DNA of 64,000 nucleotides. Origin: Candidatus Nitrotoga sp. CP45 (lineage in GTDB: Bacteria; Pseudomonadota; Gammaproteobacteria; Burkholderiales; Gallionellaceae). The notes beneath the pieces were generated by a model. It saw nothing but the letters and a program-made list of their open reading frames with translations. It did not search any database and had not been told where the DNA came from. The stretch is taken from contig QFXJ01000023.1 in assembly GCA_003402375.1 (NCBI GenBank), positions 1 to 64,000 of the forward strand, in the 5' to 3' direction. The position numbers were made by a program, and so were the translations under genes. Every line of letters starts with the position of its first letter. The first letter of the stretch is position 1. Of this stretch, positions 10,506 to 21,641 are shown piece after piece.

Positions 10506-11666
10506 TTACAAATCCAGCAACACTCGTCCAGGATATTCCAACGCCTCTTTGATAGTGGCGAGAAATAATACGGCATCACGCCCATCAACGATGCGGTGAT
10601 CATATGACAGCGCGAGGTAGTTCATCGGGCGAATGACGACTTGACCATTTTCAGCCACTGGTCTGTCTTTGGTGGCGTGAATACCGAGGATGGCGCTCTG
10701 TGGCGGGTTGATAATCGGGGTAGAGAGCATGGAGCCGAACACGCCACCGTTAGAAATAGAGAAGGTACCGCCAGTCAACTCTTCCAGCGTAATCTTGCCG
10801 TCCTTGGCACGTGCACCGAAGTCAATGATTTGTCTTTCGATGTCGGCTAGCGAAAGTTTGTCAGCATCGCGGATGACAGGCACCACCAAACCGCGCTCGC
10901 TGCCGATTGCCACGCCGATGTCGTAATAGCCGTGGTAGATGATATCCGTGCCATCCACCGATGCATTCACCACCGGGAATTTATGCAACGCAAGCACCGT
11001 GGCCTTGATGAAAAATGACATGAAACCAAGCTTTACGCCATGCTTCTTTTCAAAAGCATCCTTATAGTGATTGCGCAACTCAATCACTGGCAGCATATTC
11101 ACTTCATTAAAAGTAGTGAGAATTGCGGCATTCTGTTGCGATTGCAGCAAGCGTTCGGCGATGCGCTGACGGATGCGAGTCATTGGCACGCGCTGTTCCA
11201 CACGCCCACCCGCTGTTGGTTGCGGAACTGCGGTAGCTGGCACAGCCGCTTTTTCCTGCATCGCAATCAGCACATCTTCCTTGATGACGCGCCCGCCACG
11301 TCCGCTACCGCTAATCGCAGTAGTGTCAATTTTATTTTCTGCCGCGATCTTCTGCGCTGCAGGCATCACGGCAGCTTGCTCCTTGGCCGTCACATCTGGT
11401 TGCGCGGCTCTGCTCACTTCAGGTTTGGAATCGGTATCCAGTAGGGCAATCACCTCACTGCTGGTCACCTTGTCACCATTCTGCTTGAGAATTTTGGTCA
11501 GCACTCCAGATTTGATCGCGGGTAACTCTAAAACCACCTTGTCGGTCTCAATATCGATCAGATTCTCACCTTCAGCCACAGCTTCACCCGGCTGCTTGTG
11601 CCAAGACACCAGAGTGGCTTCGGAAACCGATTCAGAAAGCTGCGGCACTTTCACTTCAATTTGCAT
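10506..11666 (-). CDS. odhB: Dihydrolipoyllysine-residue succinyltransferase (E2 of 2-oxoglutarate dehydrogenase)
   Basis: A 386-residue core protein of the 2-oxoglutarate dehydrogenase complex that transfers succinyl groups to CoA. A single lipoyl domain (1-75) has the modified lysine in ETDKVVLE near residue 43. A peripheral E3/E1-binding domain follows (about 105-140, [11 protein letters not shown]), joined by Ala/Pro-rich linkers. The catalytic domain ends with the active-site DHRIVDG. The start ATG at 11666 lies inside the end of odhA (11-base overlap), so translation is probably coupled. Confidence 0.97.
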   Translation of the reverse strand: MQIEVKVPQLSESVSEATLVSWHKQPGEAVAEGENLIDIETDKVVLELPAIKSGVLTKILKQNGDKVTSSEVIALLDTDSKPEVSRAAQPDVTAKEQAAVMPAAQKIAAENKIDTTAISGSGRGGRVIKEDVLIAMQEKAAVPATAVPQPTAGGRVEQRVPMTRIRQRIAERLLQSQQNAAILTTFNEVNMLPVIELRNHYKDAFEKKHGVKLGFMSFFIKATVLALHKFPVVNASVDGTDIIYHGYYDIGVAIGSERGLVVPVIRDADKLSLADIERQIIDFGARAKDGKITLEELTGGTFSISNGGVFGSMLSTPIINPPQSAILGIHATKDRPVAENGQVVIRPMNYLALSYDHRIVDGRDAVLFLATIKEALEYPGRVLLDL

Positions 11667-14544
11667 GGTGTCTTGCTCCTGATTTAATGTCGAGATCGCA
11701 GCGGAATGCGGCGTCTATCACCGCCTTCTGTTGTTCATTATGCACTGCCAAATATCCTGCTGCGGGCGATGCCGAAGAAGATCGCAACGCATAAGCAAGC
11801 CTCATCCCATCACGCAGATGGCGCAGCAGATAGTGCTGGATGCGATGCCACGCGCCCTGATTACCCGGCTCTTCTTGGCACCACAGCAATTCCATCGCAT
11901 TTGGATAATTGGCAATCTGTGCCTCGAAAGCATCATGCGGAAAAGGATAAAGTTGTTCCAGCCGGATAATCGCCACTTCTTCCGGAGACAAGGACTTCGG
12001 CAAGGCATTTTGAATGCCGCGTTCGCGTCGCGCGGCCTTAAGCTCATAATAAATTTTTCCGCTGCACACGATAATACGCCGCACCTTGGCAGCTTCCAGC
12101 GCATCCACCTCTCCAATCACTGGCTGAAATGAACCCTGAGCCAAGTCATTCAGCGGCGAAGATGCGTCCTTGCTGCGCAACATGCTTTTAGGCGTAAATA
12201 CAATGAGCGGCTTGCGTATCGGGCGCAACATCTGGCGACGCAGCAAATGGAACATCTGAGCTGGAGTGGAAGGAATACATACTTGAATATTGTAATCTGC
12301 ACACAGCTGTAAATAGCGCTCAATGCGCCCAGACGAATGTTCCGGCCCCTGCCCTTCATAACCATGTGGCAAAAACATCACCAGCCCACACATGCGTCCC
12401 CACTTGGCCTCCCCCGACGAGATGAATTGATCGATTACCACTTGAGCACCATTAGCGAAATCGCCGAACTGCCCCTCCCATATAACCAGCGAATTGGGTT
12501 CAGCGCTAGCATAACCATACTCAAATGCCAGCACCGCCTCTTCCGAAAGAATGGAATCAATCACGATGAAATCGGCCTGATTCGGCGCAATATTTTGCAA
12601 GGGAATGTGATAGCCCTTGTCCCACTGCACGCGATTTTGGTCGTGCAGCACGGCATGACGATGGAAAAAGGTGCCGCGCGCGCTGTCTTCCCCAGACAAA
12701 CGAACTGGAATACCCTCAGCTACCAAGCTGGCATAGGCCAGGTTTTCTGCCATGCCCCAATCCAAAGCCAGTTCGCCATTACCCATGGCGCGGCGATCGG
12801 TGATAATTTTTTCCACGCGCGAATGAAGCTTGAAATCTGTCGGGACTTCCGTCAGCCGCTGAGCCAATTTTTGCAACTGTTCGTGCGGAATGGCAGTATT
12901 CACCGCTACGACCCAAGGCACACCACTCCTGAATTTTGACCAATTTACTGCGTATTCCTTATTAAAATCATTCAGCACGGGTTGAATCGGATTAATGCCC
13001 TCATCCATCGCGCGACGATAGGCCGCAATCATCGCCTCCGGCTCCCCTTCCGCCACCACGGTTTGTTCTAACAAACGTTTAGCATATAACGCACGTGTGC
13101 CTGGATGCTGATTAATATAACGGTACATGAACGGCTGCGTAACCAGCGGCTCATCCTGCTCGTTATGACCCAGCTTGCGGAAACACACCATATCAATTAC
13201 GACATCCCTTTTGAAGGTCATGCGGTAATCCAGTGCAATTTCGGTAATTAACAATACCGCTTCAGGATCATCTCCATTCACATGAAAAATCGGGGCTTCT
13301 ATCATCTTCGCTACATCGGTACAGTGCAAAGAAGATCGGGCATCACGTTTGTCCGAAGTAGTAAAACCGATCTGGTTGTTGATAATGATATGTACTGTAC
13401 CGCCCGTGTGATAACCGCGCGTTTGTGACAGACTGAACGTTTCCATGATCACGCCTTGTCCGGCGAAAGCCGCATCACCATGCAGCAATACCGGCAGTAC
13501 CTCGCGCCCTTCCTTGTCGCCGCGACGATGCTGGCGCGCGCGCACCGAGCCTTCTACCACCGGATTAACGATTTCAAGGTGTGAAGGATTAAACGCTAAA
13601 GCCAAGTGCATCGCACCGCCCGGCGTAGGAATATCCGAGGAAAAACCTTGGTGATATTTCACATCGCCGGAAGTCAGCTGTTCACTGTGCTTACCTTCAA
13701 ATTCAGCGAATAAATCACGCGGCAGCTTGCCTAGCGTGTTCACTACCACATTCAAGCGCCCACGATGCGCCATGCCGATAACTGTCTCGCGCACTCCCTG
13801 TGTGCCTGCACGTTGCAATAAATGTTCGAGCATCGGAATAAGCGATTCACCGCCCTCCAGCGAAAAACGTTTCTGGCCGACATACTTGGTATGCAGATAG
13901 CGCTCCAACGTTTCGGCAGCAGTCAGCCGCTCTAGGATACGGTGCTGCATTTCAGCACTGTAATTTGGCTGGCCGCGCACGCTCTCCAGACGATTTTGAA
14001 TCCAGCGCTTCTGCACAACATCATTGATGTACATATACTCTGCGCCTATGCTGCCGCAATAGGTCTGACGCACCAGCCGCAGAATTTCCCGCAGCATCAT
14101 ACGTGGCGAACCCACTAGAGAGCCTGTCTCGAATGTGATATCCATGTCCGCCTCAGTGAGACCGTGAAAGGCTGGATCCAATTCAGGCACTTCGAGCTTG
14201 AGATGCCGGTTAAGCGGATCGAGGCTGGCGCGGCGCACCCCGAGGAAACGATGGGCATTGATAAGTTGCAGTACTGCCACCTGCTTGCGCGCCATATCAG
14301 CATCTTGAATTGCGCCTTGCACACCCGTTAACGGCAAGGCAGCAAAAGCACGCACTACCGGACTATGCGCCAAATCTTGCAGCACAGCGCTTGGCATATT
14401 TTGCAAGTTATCGAAGTAAGCACGCCACTCATCGGAAACCAAATCGGGGGCGCTCAAATACGCCTCATACAGACCTTCAATATACGGCGCATTGGCACCA
14501 AACAAGATAGAGTTGCCTAGCATGGTTTGCATTACCGACGTCAT
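11656..14544 (-). CDS. odhA: 2-oxoglutarate dehydrogenase E1 component
   Basis: A thiamine-diphosphate decarboxylase of 962 residues that commits 2-oxoglutarate to succinyl-CoA. The N-terminal segment carries the [14 protein letters not shown]-like start of the family, [11 protein letters not shown] marks the first ThDP region, and [10 protein letters not shown] with the following NNQIGFTT forms the ThDP/Mg2+ motif. The transketolase-like central domain and C-terminal domain are complete, and length is normal. It lies 161 bases after gltA within the TCA-cycle operon and overlaps odhB. Confidence 0.97.
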   Translation of the reverse strand: MTSVMQTMLGNSILFGANAPYIEGLYEAYLSAPDLVSDEWRAYFDNLQNMPSAVLQDLAHSPVVRAFAALPLTGVQGAIQDADMARKQVAVLQLINAHRFLGVRRASLDPLNRHLKLEVPELDPAFHGLTEADMDITFETGSLVGSPRMMLREILRLVRQTYCGSIGAEYMYINDVVQKRWIQNRLESVRGQPNYSAEMQHRILERLTAAETLERYLHTKYVGQKRFSLEGGESLIPMLEHLLQRAGTQGVRETVIGMAHRGRLNVVVNTLGKLPRDLFAEFEGKHSEQLTSGDVKYHQGFSSDIPTPGGAMHLALAFNPSHLEIVNPVVEGSVRARQHRRGDKEGREVLPVLLHGDAAFAGQGVIMETFSLSQTRGYHTGGTVHIIINNQIGFTTSDKRDARSSLHCTDVAKMIEAPIFHVNGDDPEAVLLITEIALDYRMTFKRDVVIDMVCFRKLGHNEQDEPLVTQPFMYRYINQHPGTRALYAKRLLEQTVVAEGEPEAMIAAYRRAMDEGINPIQPVLNDFNKEYAVNWSKFRSGVPWVVAVNTAIPHEQLQKLAQRLTEVPTDFKLHSRVEKIITDRRAMGNGELALDWGMAENLAYASLVAEGIPVRLSGEDSARGTFFHRHAVLHDQNRVQWDKGYHIPLQNIAPNQADFIVIDSILSEEAVLAFEYGYASAEPNSLVIWEGQFGDFANGAQVVIDQFISSGEAKWGRMCGLVMFLPHGYEGQGPEHSSGRIERYLQLCADYNIQVCIPSTPAQMFHLLRRQMLRPIRKPLIVFTPKSMLRSKDASSPLNDLAQGSFQPVIGEVDALEAAKVRRIIVCSGKIYYELKAARRERGIQNALPKSLSPEEVAIIRLEQLYPFPHDAFEAQIANYPNAMELLWCQEEPGNQGAWHRIQHYLLRHLRDGMRLAYALRSSSASPAAGYLAVHNEQQKAVIDAAFRCDLDIKSGARHHAN

Positions 14545-14705
14545 GTATGTTTACCCATCTATTTATGTCGCGATGTCTTTGCGTTTCATTACTTCATCAA
14601 ACTTCCGCACCTGTACATCAAATGAATTCAATGTGGTATGACATCAGAACGCATAAACACCCTCCAGCCTCTATTTTTCCATGTGTGAGTTTTTGCGATC
14701 CGACT

Positions 14706-15992
14706 TTAGCGCTGGGCAAGCGGTATAAAATCCCGCTGCGTCGCACCCTGATATAACTGACGTGGACGACCAATCTTACGCTCGCTGTCAGCAATCATTT
14801 CATTCCACTGCGACACCCAACCTATGGTGCGTGCCACAGCAAAGATTACTGTGAACATATTGCTCGGGATACCCAACGCACGCAGCACGATTCCGGAATA
14901 AAAGTCCACGTTGGGATACAGCTTGCGCTCTATGAAGTATTCGTCCCGCAGCGCAATCTGCTCAAGTTCTAGCGCCATTAAAAATAGTGGATCCTTCTCC
15001 AGCTTCAACTCTTCAAGCACCTCATAGCAAGTAGCGCGCATCACTTTTGCGCGCGGGTCCATGTTTTTGTATACCCGGTGGCCAAAGCCCATCAGACGGT
15101 ATTTTTTTTCCTTTACACCCTGTATAAAATCCGCCACGCGCGACACATCACCTATCTCTTCCAGCATCTTTAACACTGCCTCATTCGCACCGCCGTGCGC
15201 TGGCCCCCACAGTGCCGCAATACCAGAGGACACGCACGCGAATGGATTCGCCCCACTGGAACCGGCCAGCCGAACAGTCGAAGTCGAGGCGTTCTGTTCG
15301 TGATCAGCGTGCAGTATAAAAATACGCTCCAGTGCACGCACCAGTTTCTGGTTCGGCACATAGTCTTCTGCCGGAGTAGCGAACATCATGTACATGAAAT
15401 TTTCCACGTAGCTAAATTCATTCTTTGGGAACATAAATGGAAAACCGATGTAGTATTTATAGGTCATTGCGGCGATTGTCGGTACCTTGGCCAGCAGGCG
15501 TAACGCCGAAATTTCGCGATGTTCCTGGTTATTGATATCAAGCGAATCATGATAAAAAGCCGACAGCGCACCCACCACCCCAACCATTACCGCCATCGGA
15601 TGAGCGTCACGGCGGAAGCCGTTAAAAAAACGGGCAAGTTGATCATGCACCATGGTGTGCTGCATAACCTTTCCCTTGAACTCGCGTTTCTGTACTGCAT
15701 TCGGTAATTCCCCGTGCAGCAGCAAGTAGCACACCTCGAGGAAATTCGACTTTTCCGCCAGTTGTTCGATGGGATAACCGCGGTAATACAGTAATCCAGC
15801 GTCACCATCAATAAAAGTGATACTGGAAGAACAACTGGCGGTGGAGACGAAAGCCGGATCGTAAGTAAACATGCCGAGCTTACCCAATTCGCGGATGTCG
15901 ATCACATCAGGACCCAGAGTGCCAGACAATATCGGCAACTCGATACTACGGCCATCATCCAGCATCAGTGTTGCAACGCGTTTTTCTTTCAT
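14706..15992 (-). CDS. gltA: Citrate synthase (type II)
   Basis: A 428-residue enzyme that condenses oxaloacetate with acetyl-CoA. Features of the Gram-negative, NADH-sensitive type II family are the N-terminal strand-rich extension, the active-site region [11 protein letters not shown], the second catalytic His in [17 protein letters not shown], and the C-terminal [12 protein letters not shown] at 15992 is preceded by GAGG at good spacing. The gene sits 52 bases after sdhE and before odhA. Confidence 0.97.
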   Translation of the reverse strand: MKEKRVATLMLDDGRSIELPILSGTLGPDVIDIRELGKLGMFTYDPAFVSTASCSSSITFIDGDAGLLYYRGYPIEQLAEKSNFLEVCYLLLHGELPNAVQKREFKGKVMQHTMVHDQLARFFNGFRRDAHPMAVMVGVVGALSAFYHDSLDINNQEHREISALRLLAKVPTIAAMTYKYYIGFPFMFPKNEFSYVENFMYMMFATPAEDYVPNQKLVRALERIFILHADHEQNASTSTVRLAGSSGANPFACVSSGIAALWGPAHGGANEAVLKMLEEIGDVSRVADFIQGVKEKKYRLMGFGHRVYKNMDPRAKVMRATCYEVLEELKLEKDPLFLMALELEQIALRDEYFIERKLYPNVDFYSGIVLRALGIPSNMFTVIFAVARTIGWVSQWNEMIADSERKIGRPRQLYQGATQRDFIPLAQR

Positions 15993-16044
15993 TTTGCCTC
16001 CTATTTTTACATCTTTCTGTCACAACAGATCACGCTGTTAAAGC

Positions 16045-16281
16045 TCAAACTGCCTGAAGCAATTCAAGCACCGCACGCTGCTCATTTTGTAGCGACGAAG
16101 ACTGTGTGTCGGCAATCATATCCCAGAGTATCGGATCGGGCATATCCAGCAACCTATCAAATGCAACCTGCTGCGCCTTATTCAAACTTGCATAATGCTG
16201 CTCGATGAATCGGCCCAGCACGATGTCAAGTTCCAACAGGCCGCGTCGACAGCGCCAGCGCACGCGTTCCAATTCTTTCAT
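16045..16281 (-). CDS. sdhE: FAD assembly factor SdhE
   Basis: A 78-residue cytoplasmic protein that helps attach FAD covalently to SdhA. It shows the family signature RRGLLELD near residue 15 and the helical bundle typical of the YgfY/Sdh5 family. Its start codon overlaps the sdhB stop (ATGA at 16281-16278), indicating coupled translation with the enzyme it helps mature. Confidence 0.93.
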   Translation of the reverse strand: MKELERVRWRCRRGLLELDIVLGRFIEQHYASLNKAQQVAFDRLLDMPDPILWDMIADTQSSSLQNEQRAVLELLQAV

Positions 16282-16973
16282 ACTGCACGCTTCACCATTA
16301 ACGCTTTAATTTTTCCTATAGCTGCCGTAGGATTCAAACCTTTGGGGCATACATCCACACAATTCATAATAGTGTGGCATCGAAACAGCCGATACGGGTC
16401 TTCCAGATTATCTAGCCGCTCGCTCGTTGCCTGATCACGGCTATCAACGATAAAACGATAGGCTTGCAGTAAACCAGCGGGACCTACAAATTTATCCGGA
16501 TTCCACCAAAATGATGGGCAAGCAGTTGTACAACAGGCACACAAGATGCATTCATACAAACCATCCAGCTCGGCGCGCTGCGCTTGCGACTGTAAGCGCT
16601 CAGTTTCCGGAGGCGGGTCGTTATTCACCAAATAAGGCTTGATCGAATGGTACTGCTTGAAAAACTGTGTCATGTCCACGATTAGGTCACGTATAACTGG
16701 CAGGCCGGGCAACGGACGCAATTCAATTGGTTGTTTCAAACTGGACAGCTGCGTGATGCAAGCTAAGCCATTGCGCCCATTAATATTCATGGCATCCGAA
16801 CCGCACACTCCTTCGCGACAAGATTTGCGCAAGCTCAGACTGTCGTCCTGCTCCCTGATAAGAAGCAGTGCATCTAGCAACATCATATCGCCCGCTTCTA
16901 TGTCCAGCTCATAATTGCGCATATATGGCTGCTCATCAGTTTCAGGGTTATACCGGTAAATTTTGAATTGCAT
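16278..16973 (-). CDS. sdhB: Succinate dehydrogenase iron-sulfur subunit
   Basis: A 231-residue electron-transfer subunit linking SdhA flavin to the quinone site. The N-terminal ferredoxin domain holds the [2Fe-2S] cysteines in CREGVCGSD and the later NGLAC. The C-terminal domain carries CILCACCTTACP and CVDVCPKG for the [4Fe-4S] and [3Fe-4S] clusters. Length is normal. It is separated from sdhA by a DUF262 gene and decayed DNA (16974-18544), unlike the usual tight sdhA-sdhB junction; no obvious new promoter is seen before it. Confidence 0.97.
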   Translation of the reverse strand: MQFKIYRYNPETDEQPYMRNYELDIEAGDMMLLDALLLIREQDDSLSLRKSCREGVCGSDAMNINGRNGLACITQLSSLKQPIELRPLPGLPVIRDLIVDMTQFFKQYHSIKPYLVNNDPPPETERLQSQAQRAELDGLYECILCACCTTACPSFWWNPDKFVGPAGLLQAYRFIVDSRDQATSERLDNLEDPYRLFRCHTIMNCVDVCPKGLNPTAAIGKIKALMVKRAV

Positions 16974-17036
16974 AGTTCCATTCCTCTGCTAACCGCGTCG
17001 AGCCATTTACCTCCGCCATCCCCGCATCTCGTCCAA

Positions 17037-17198
17037 TCACACCTCAAAATAATTACGAGTCCGCAGCCTTTCTAACGACACTCCAACAAGGTACCCCCTA
17101 CCACTAGTTTGATTTAATGACAGAGCATACTTTACGTTAAAGCCAGCACTTTCAAAATCGTAATCATTTCCTGATACCTATTTTTCCAACCTACACAG
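17037..17198 (-). pseudogene. Decayed DUF1524/HNH remnant of a GmrSD-like gene
   Basis: Reading the minus strand in a shifted frame from 17198 gives LCRLEK, a stop, then NDYDFESAGFNVKYAL and more until a stop at 17037. In DUF262-DUF1524 proteins the helical region ends in a stretch of the type LEK...DYDFES followed by the HNH start IEHILP. Here that motif appears as VKYALS. It therefore looks like the continuation of the adjacent DUF262 gene, shifted in frame and degraded, with the nuclease motif lost. The identification is by pattern and should be tested by alignment. Confidence 0.55.
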
Positions 17199-18529
17199 CG
17201 GGAAGTAGTAGCGCTAATTTTTTTATCAGAAAATGCGCTACGAAATTCATCATCGCTAGGATAAATAAATTGCATGGCCTCCAATACAGCTGTCGCAGTG
17301 CTCATATCGCCACGTGAAATTTTTTGTGCCACCAAATAATAAATGCTCTCTTGTTTGTTCGTCGGCTGACTGCCAATTACAATGTAGCGAAACGCAATCG
17401 CTATACAATTACGCAGCACACGCTCAAAGTCACTGGCAGACAGCATTCGATGAGCCGCTAAAAGCAATGGAAAAGGCTGGCGCACTCTAAGCATATGCAA
17501 GTCCTGAATAGACTCCTTGAGATCCACAGGCCATTGTGATGACTCCACCTGGGTAAGCGCCAGATAGGTTTTTATATCCTCTTCCATACCCTGCAGCAGC
17601 TTGAAAACTTCTTCACGGCTTGTTACTTTGGAGAGTATGGTTTTAAAAAGTTCAGATTGCCTGACAAAAGTATGGCGGCTAATCCAGTGCACTAGTAAAA
17701 AATCGGGGAAACTCTCGCTACCCAAACAAATAACCATTGCTTCCCAGCGGTCTTCCAGAGTTTTCATTTCATGCAAATAATCCTTATTGCCATACAGAAC
17801 AGACAAGAGATGATTTTTCAGCAAATCCACTGAGGATAGCCGTATGCCACGTGCATTAAACATTTCAAATACTTTATAGGCATTAAGCTCATCAGTAACA
17901 CTGATCACCGTAAAAAATAGCCTGTCACTAATTGACTCCACCAGACTTGCCAGCGTTATTCCTTCGTCCCCGCCAGAATTTTTTGTATATTCATTTATTT
18001 TGATCGCAAACCATTCCAATGCTTTGCACAACCTGCGCTCAGATTCCTTACAGCCACTTTGCAATAAATAATCCAGTGGGATCAAATAATTTTGAAAATA
18101 AATATCGTTATTGCGATTGAGCGTGAGCTTGGTTTGTGACACCAACGTTACCGGATCAAGATAAGCAATATAGGTTTGACGAATTTGATTCATCCGTTGC
18201 TGATTAACCTCCGGATTACTTTTTTCTGCGATCAATTGCGTTAAATTCTTGAGTGCCGCTAAAATAATCAGCATGAGGGTCGTCAAGCGCTGCTGCCCTT
18301 CAATCACATCGAATATCCTGTTATCTTTCGATTGCAATACAAGGTAGCCCATATAGTGCGCTGGTTCGCCGTCGGCCTGAATCACCCCCATAATATCCGC
18401 CCACAAATCTCCCCATTCATTTTCCGTCCAGCTATAGTCCGGCTGAAAATGAGGAATACGGTAACTCAAGCCACCACTGATCAATTTGCGATAAGTATTA
18501 TTTTCCGTTTTAAAATTGGCTGCCGACAC
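17132..18529 (-). CDS. DUF262 (GmrS-like) protein, C-terminally truncated, inside the sdh operon
   Basis: A 465-residue protein with the DUF262/ParB-like N-terminal domain of GmrSD-type (type IV) restriction enzymes: FQPDYSW at the start and VIEGQQRLTTL near residue 75, the family's nucleotide-binding signature with Glu for the usual Asp. The helical middle region is present, but the reading frame leaves the family pattern near residue 435, just before the HNH nuclease (DUF1524) would begin, and ends at 17132. It starts 15 bases after sdhA, so it should be co-transcribed with the sdh genes. Base composition looks more AT-rich than its neighbours, suggesting acquisition. Without the HNH part a nuclease role is unlikely; it may be a decaying gene. 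Confidence 0.8.
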   Translation of the reverse strand: MSAANFKTENNTYRKLISGGLSYRIPHFQPDYSWTENEWGDLWADIMGVIQADGEPAHYMGYLVLQSKDNRIFDVIEGQQRLTTLMLIILAALKNLTQLIAEKSNPEVNQQRMNQIRQTYIAYLDPVTLVSQTKLTLNRNNDIYFQNYLIPLDYLLQSGCKESERRLCKALEWFAIKINEYTKNSGGDEGITLASLVESISDRLFFTVISVTDELNAYKVFEMFNARGIRLSSVDLLKNHLLSVLYGNKDYLHEMKTLEDRWEAMVICLGSESFPDFLLVHWISRHTFVRQSELFKTILSKVTSREEVFKLLQGMEEDIKTYLALTQVESSQWPVDLKESIQDLHMLRVRQPFPLLLAAHRMLSASDFERVLRNCIAIAFRYIVIGSQPTNKQESIYYLVAQKISRGDMSTATAVLEAMQFIYPSDDEFRSAFSDKKISATTSRCVGWKNRYQEMITILKVLALT

Positions 18530-18544
18530 GCTTCTATCTCCTGA

Positions 18545-20308
18545 TTAGTACACCCGCGCCTTAAGCGGAAATGATTCCACAGTCAACGGCTTCAGCCGAA
18601 CCGGCTTGTAATCCAGTTTTTGCCCTTCGCTAAAATACAGTGAATGCTTCAGCCAGTGGTCGTCGTCACGTTCCGGGAAATCATTACGCGCGTGGCCGCC
18701 ACGACTTTCTTGTCTCGCCGCGGCAGAAACCATGGTGGCTTGCGCTACTTCGATTAGATTATCAAGCTCCAATGCCTCCACGCATGCAGTATTAAACACC
18801 CTACTTTGATCATTAATCATGGTATTTTTAACGCGCTCGGCTACTGTGCGAATCTTTCCCACGCCTTGAGTCAGCAAATCAGGAAACCGAAATACACCAC
18901 AATGATTTTGCATCACGCGCCGCATTTCTGCTCCCACTTCGGCCACACTCTCACCATTTTTTTGTGACTTCAGCCTTGCAAGGCGCGCCAGCGGACGTTC
19001 AGCGGCATCGTGCGGCAATGGTTTTGGATGCGGATTACGCTGCAAGTCCTCGATAATCTGCCGCGCCACCTCACGCCCGAACACCAGCAAATCCAACAAT
19101 GAATTACAGCCCAGCCGGTTAGCGCCATGCACCGACACGCAAGCGCATTCACCCACCGCATAGAACCCCTGCACCACCTCTTCTGGCCCTGTTTTGTACG
19201 GGGCAACCACTTGTCCATGATAATTAGTGGGAATGCCACCCATCATATAATGCGCAGTGGGCACCACCGGAATGGGGTTCAGGGCCGGGTCAACATGCGC
19301 AAATTTTAGGGAAATCTCGCGGATACCGGGCAGGCGTTGGCGAATGACAGCATCACCAATGTGGTCAACTTTCAACAAAACATGATCGCCATGTTTGCCG
19401 CAACCGCGCCCTTCCTTGATCTCAGTGGCAATGGCGCGTGACACCACGTCGCGGCTGGCGAGATCTTGGGCGTTTGGCGCATAGCGCAACATAAAGCGCT
19501 CACCGTCTTTGTTGATGAGATAGCCGCCCTCCCCGCGTACACCTTCTGAAATCAGCACGCCCGCGCCGTATACGCCAGTAGGATGAAACTGAAAAAATTC
19601 CATGTCCTCCAGCGGAATGCCGGCACGGGCTGCCATGCCAAGGCCGTCACCGGTATTAATGTAAGCATTAGTGCTGGCCTGAAAAATGCGCGCTGCCCCC
19701 CCGGTGGCAAACAGCGTGGCACGTGCCTGCAAAATCATCACTTCACTGGTTTCAATTTCCATTGCCACCACGCCAAGCACATCCCCATCTTCGTCGCGGA
19801 TTAAATCCAGAGCCATCCACTCCACGAAAAAAATGGTATTGGACTGCATGTTTTTTTGATACAGCGTATGCAACAAGGCATGGCCAGTTCGATCAGCGGC
19901 GGCACAGGCGCGCTGCACCGGGGTCTTGCCATAGTCTTGCATGTGGCCGCCGAATGAGCGCTGATAAATTTTACCATTTTCCAAACGATCGAATGGCATG
20001 CCGAAGTGTTCCAGTTCGTACACCACTTCCGGCGCGGCGCGACACATGAATTCAATGGCATCTTGATCGCCCAGATAATCCGAACCTTTCACCGTGTCGT
20101 ACATATGCCAATGCCAATTGTCCTCGCTGATATTACCCAACGATGCCGCAATACCGCCTTGGGCCGCTACCGTGTGCGAGCGTGTGGGAAAAACCTTGGA
20201 CAATACCGCCACCTTCAAACCGGCCTCAGACAATGCCAGAGCCGCACGCATCCCCGCGCCACCCGCCCCCACGATTACAACGTCAAATGTGCGTTTCGCC
20301 ACTGCCAT
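18545..20308 (-). CDS. sdhA: Succinate dehydrogenase flavoprotein subunit
   Basis: A 587-residue subunit that oxidises succinate to fumarate. It has the N-terminal FAD fingerprint [10 protein letters not shown], the covalent-FAD histidine in the [11 protein letters not shown] stretch, and the substrate-site motif HPTGVYGAG with a later [14 protein letters not shown]. The ATG at 20308 overlaps the sdhD stop (TGATG) and has GGGGAA upstream; an upstream in-frame ATG at 20338 would lie within sdhD and lacks support. Its stop is followed after 15 bases by the DUF262 gene instead of sdhB. Confidence 0.97.
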   Translation of the reverse strand: MAVAKRTFDVVIVGAGGAGMRAALALSEAGLKVAVLSKVFPTRSHTVAAQGGIAASLGNISEDNWHWHMYDTVKGSDYLGDQDAIEFMCRAAPEVVYELEHFGMPFDRLENGKIYQRSFGGHMQDYGKTPVQRACAAADRTGHALLHTLYQKNMQSNTIFFVEWMALDLIRDEDGDVLGVVAMEIETSEVMILQARATLFATGGAARIFQASTNAYINTGDGLGMAARAGIPLEDMEFFQFHPTGVYGAGVLISEGVRGEGGYLINKDGERFMLRYAPNAQDLASRDVVSRAIATEIKEGRGCGKHGDHVLLKVDHIGDAVIRQRLPGIREISLKFAHVDPALNPIPVVPTAHYMMGGIPTNYHGQVVAPYKTGPEEVVQGFYAVGECACVSVHGANRLGCNSLLDLLVFGREVARQIIEDLQRNPHPKPLPHDAAERPLARLARLKSQKNGESVAEVGAEMRRVMQNHCGVFRFPDLLTQGVGKIRTVAERVKNTMINDQSRVFNTACVEALELDNLIEVAQATMVSAAARQESRGGHARNDFPERDDDHWLKHSLYFSEGQKLDYKPVRLKPLTVESFPLKARVY

Positions 20309-20679
20309 CACATTCCCCACAAAATTTGTACTGCCCACATCGAATACAGCAACAGCGCCATGATCACCAATACATAGATAACCAGGCGTATTCTTGCCGA
20401 TTTGACATAATCCATGACTATGTCACGCACACCAATCCATGCGTGGTAAAAAACGGCAAACAGAAACAGTAATGAGAACGAACGCATCACCAAATTCGAA
20501 AACAACCCCGTCCAGGTGTTGTAATCAAGACCAATCCAAGCATTGCTTTCAAAACGGGAATGCAGCAGCACATAGCCCGCAATAAACAACGTATAAGCCA
20601 CCATCAAAACAGCGGTAACACGCTGCACCAGCCAATCCCGCAATCCATAATGCGCGCCGGTTACGATGCGATCTACCAT
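20308..20679 (-). CDS. sdhD: Succinate dehydrogenase membrane anchor subunit
   Basis: A 123-residue membrane protein with three predicted transmembrane helices that, with SdhC, binds heme b and ubiquinone. It begins [16 protein letters not shown], the usual beta/gammaproteobacterial start. AGGAG lies seven bases before this ATG, while an ATG six bases upstream is too close to the site. The conserved heme-ligand His lies in the [11 protein letters not shown] stretch. It overlaps sdhC by a few bases and sdhA by one. Confidence 0.93.
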   Translation of the reverse strand: MVDRIVTGAHYGLRDWLVQRVTAVLMVAYTLFIAGYVLLHSRFESNAWIGLDYNTWTGLFSNLVMRSFSLLFLFAVFYHAWIGVRDIVMDYVKSARIRLVIYVLVIMALLLYSMWAVQILWGM

Positions 20680-21047
20680 AGCCATGCTCCTATTAGCAAG
20701 GTTAAGCCGATACTCACGAACAACACCCACTTGCTGCTGGCACGTGCCTGCGCTAGCCCTACTCCAATATGCATATCTATCGCGAGATAGCGTATTCCAG
20801 CGCAAAGGTGGTGTAAAAATGCCCACAGCAGGCTAATTAAAATTAATTTACTCAAAGGATGCCGTAGCGTAGCGGCCAATTGAGTATATGTCTCGATAGA
20901 AAACAGGCTGCACTGCAACATCCTCAAAAACAACGGCAAAACTAAAAACAACAATAACCCGCTTGCACGATGCAAAATAGATACAAAGCCCGGCAAGGGC
21001 AGTTTGATCAAACGCAAGTCAAGATGTATAGGACGATTTTTATTCAT
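20673..21047 (-). CDS. sdhC: Succinate dehydrogenase cytochrome b556 subunit
   Basis: A 124-residue membrane anchor with three hydrophobic helices. It begins MNKNRPIHLDL and carries the family motif LPGFVSILHRASG, where Ser and Arg line the quinone site; the second signature, HLCAGIRYLAID, supplies the heme-ligand His. I start at ATG 21047, which gives the family length; longer in-frame starts add unrelated residues. First gene of the sdh-gltA-odh operon, with a plausible promoter 40-70 bases upstream. Confidence 0.93.
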   Translation of the reverse strand: MNKNRPIHLDLRLIKLPLPGFVSILHRASGLLLFLVLPLFLRMLQCSLFSIETYTQLAATLRHPLSKLILISLLWAFLHHLCAGIRYLAIDMHIGVGLAQARASSKWVLFVSIGLTLLIGAWLW

Positions 21048-21087
21048 TGGCGCACACGAAGTGGAGTAATAAACCAACGTTTGTAAT

Positions 21088-21116
21088 TTTACACATGATG
21101 GGTAATGAATTATCAA
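21088..21116 (-). promoter_or_regulatory. Sigma-70 type promoter of the sdh operon
   Basis: On the minus strand TTGATA (21116-21111) and TGTAAA (21093-21088) are separated by exactly 17 bases. The implied start of transcription is about 35 bases upstream of sdhC. Five and four of six positions match consensus. Confidence 0.5.
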
Positions 21117-21641
21117 TCAAAGAATAATTTGAATTATTAACCCGGTCCATTGAACTTCAAAGTTTTCATATTGCATATTCCACACGAAAATCCTGAAAGT
21201 AATTTTTAACCCGCTTCTGTATACGCCCTGTTATTACGGTCTTCAGGCTTATCTAAGCGCGGACAAAAATCTTTGCATAAATGGCCCGCTTCACACCAGC
21301 GTTAAATCGTATTTTCGGGTTCAGTTCTGAACCGTAACTAAACCAATAAAAGCATTCTGTTTCTTTCCAACCAAACCGTACTGGTTTACTGTGGTGCACT
21401 TTCAAATTATGTTCCGTGGAACAACATATTTTTTAGAGATAGCCTAGTAACAGACATGGCTATCTTTTAAAAATTTTTGTAAAAACCATATAAAAATCGC
21501 TTGAACGTACCCATCACCTTAAAGTATCTCAGTAACCTGCCGTAAAACAACTATCTTAAAAGCATGTGGTGCGAGAGGTGAACTGTTTAAGTTCATCATT
21601 AAAACATAGGCCATGTTGCGGTTGCGACTTAACCTAAACTT
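21117..21641. other. Intergenic region between sdhC and the lytic transglycosylase gene
   Basis: About 525 AT-rich bases between divergent genes. No gene is evident. Visible elements are a 14-base near-palindrome at 21410-21423 (TGTTCC, two bases, GGAACA) that could be an operator, and an eight-base stem at 21437-21444/21458-21465 with a 13-base loop followed by T-rich sequence, which could end a short plus-strand transcript. Confidence 0.4.
21410..21423. promoter_or_regulatory. Operator-like palindrome TGTTCC-GT-GGAACA
   Basis: Six-base arms around a two-base centre, extended by partial symmetry (AT...AT) outside. It lies in the long gap between sdhC and the downstream gene. No regulator family can be named from this alone. 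Confidence 0.25.
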
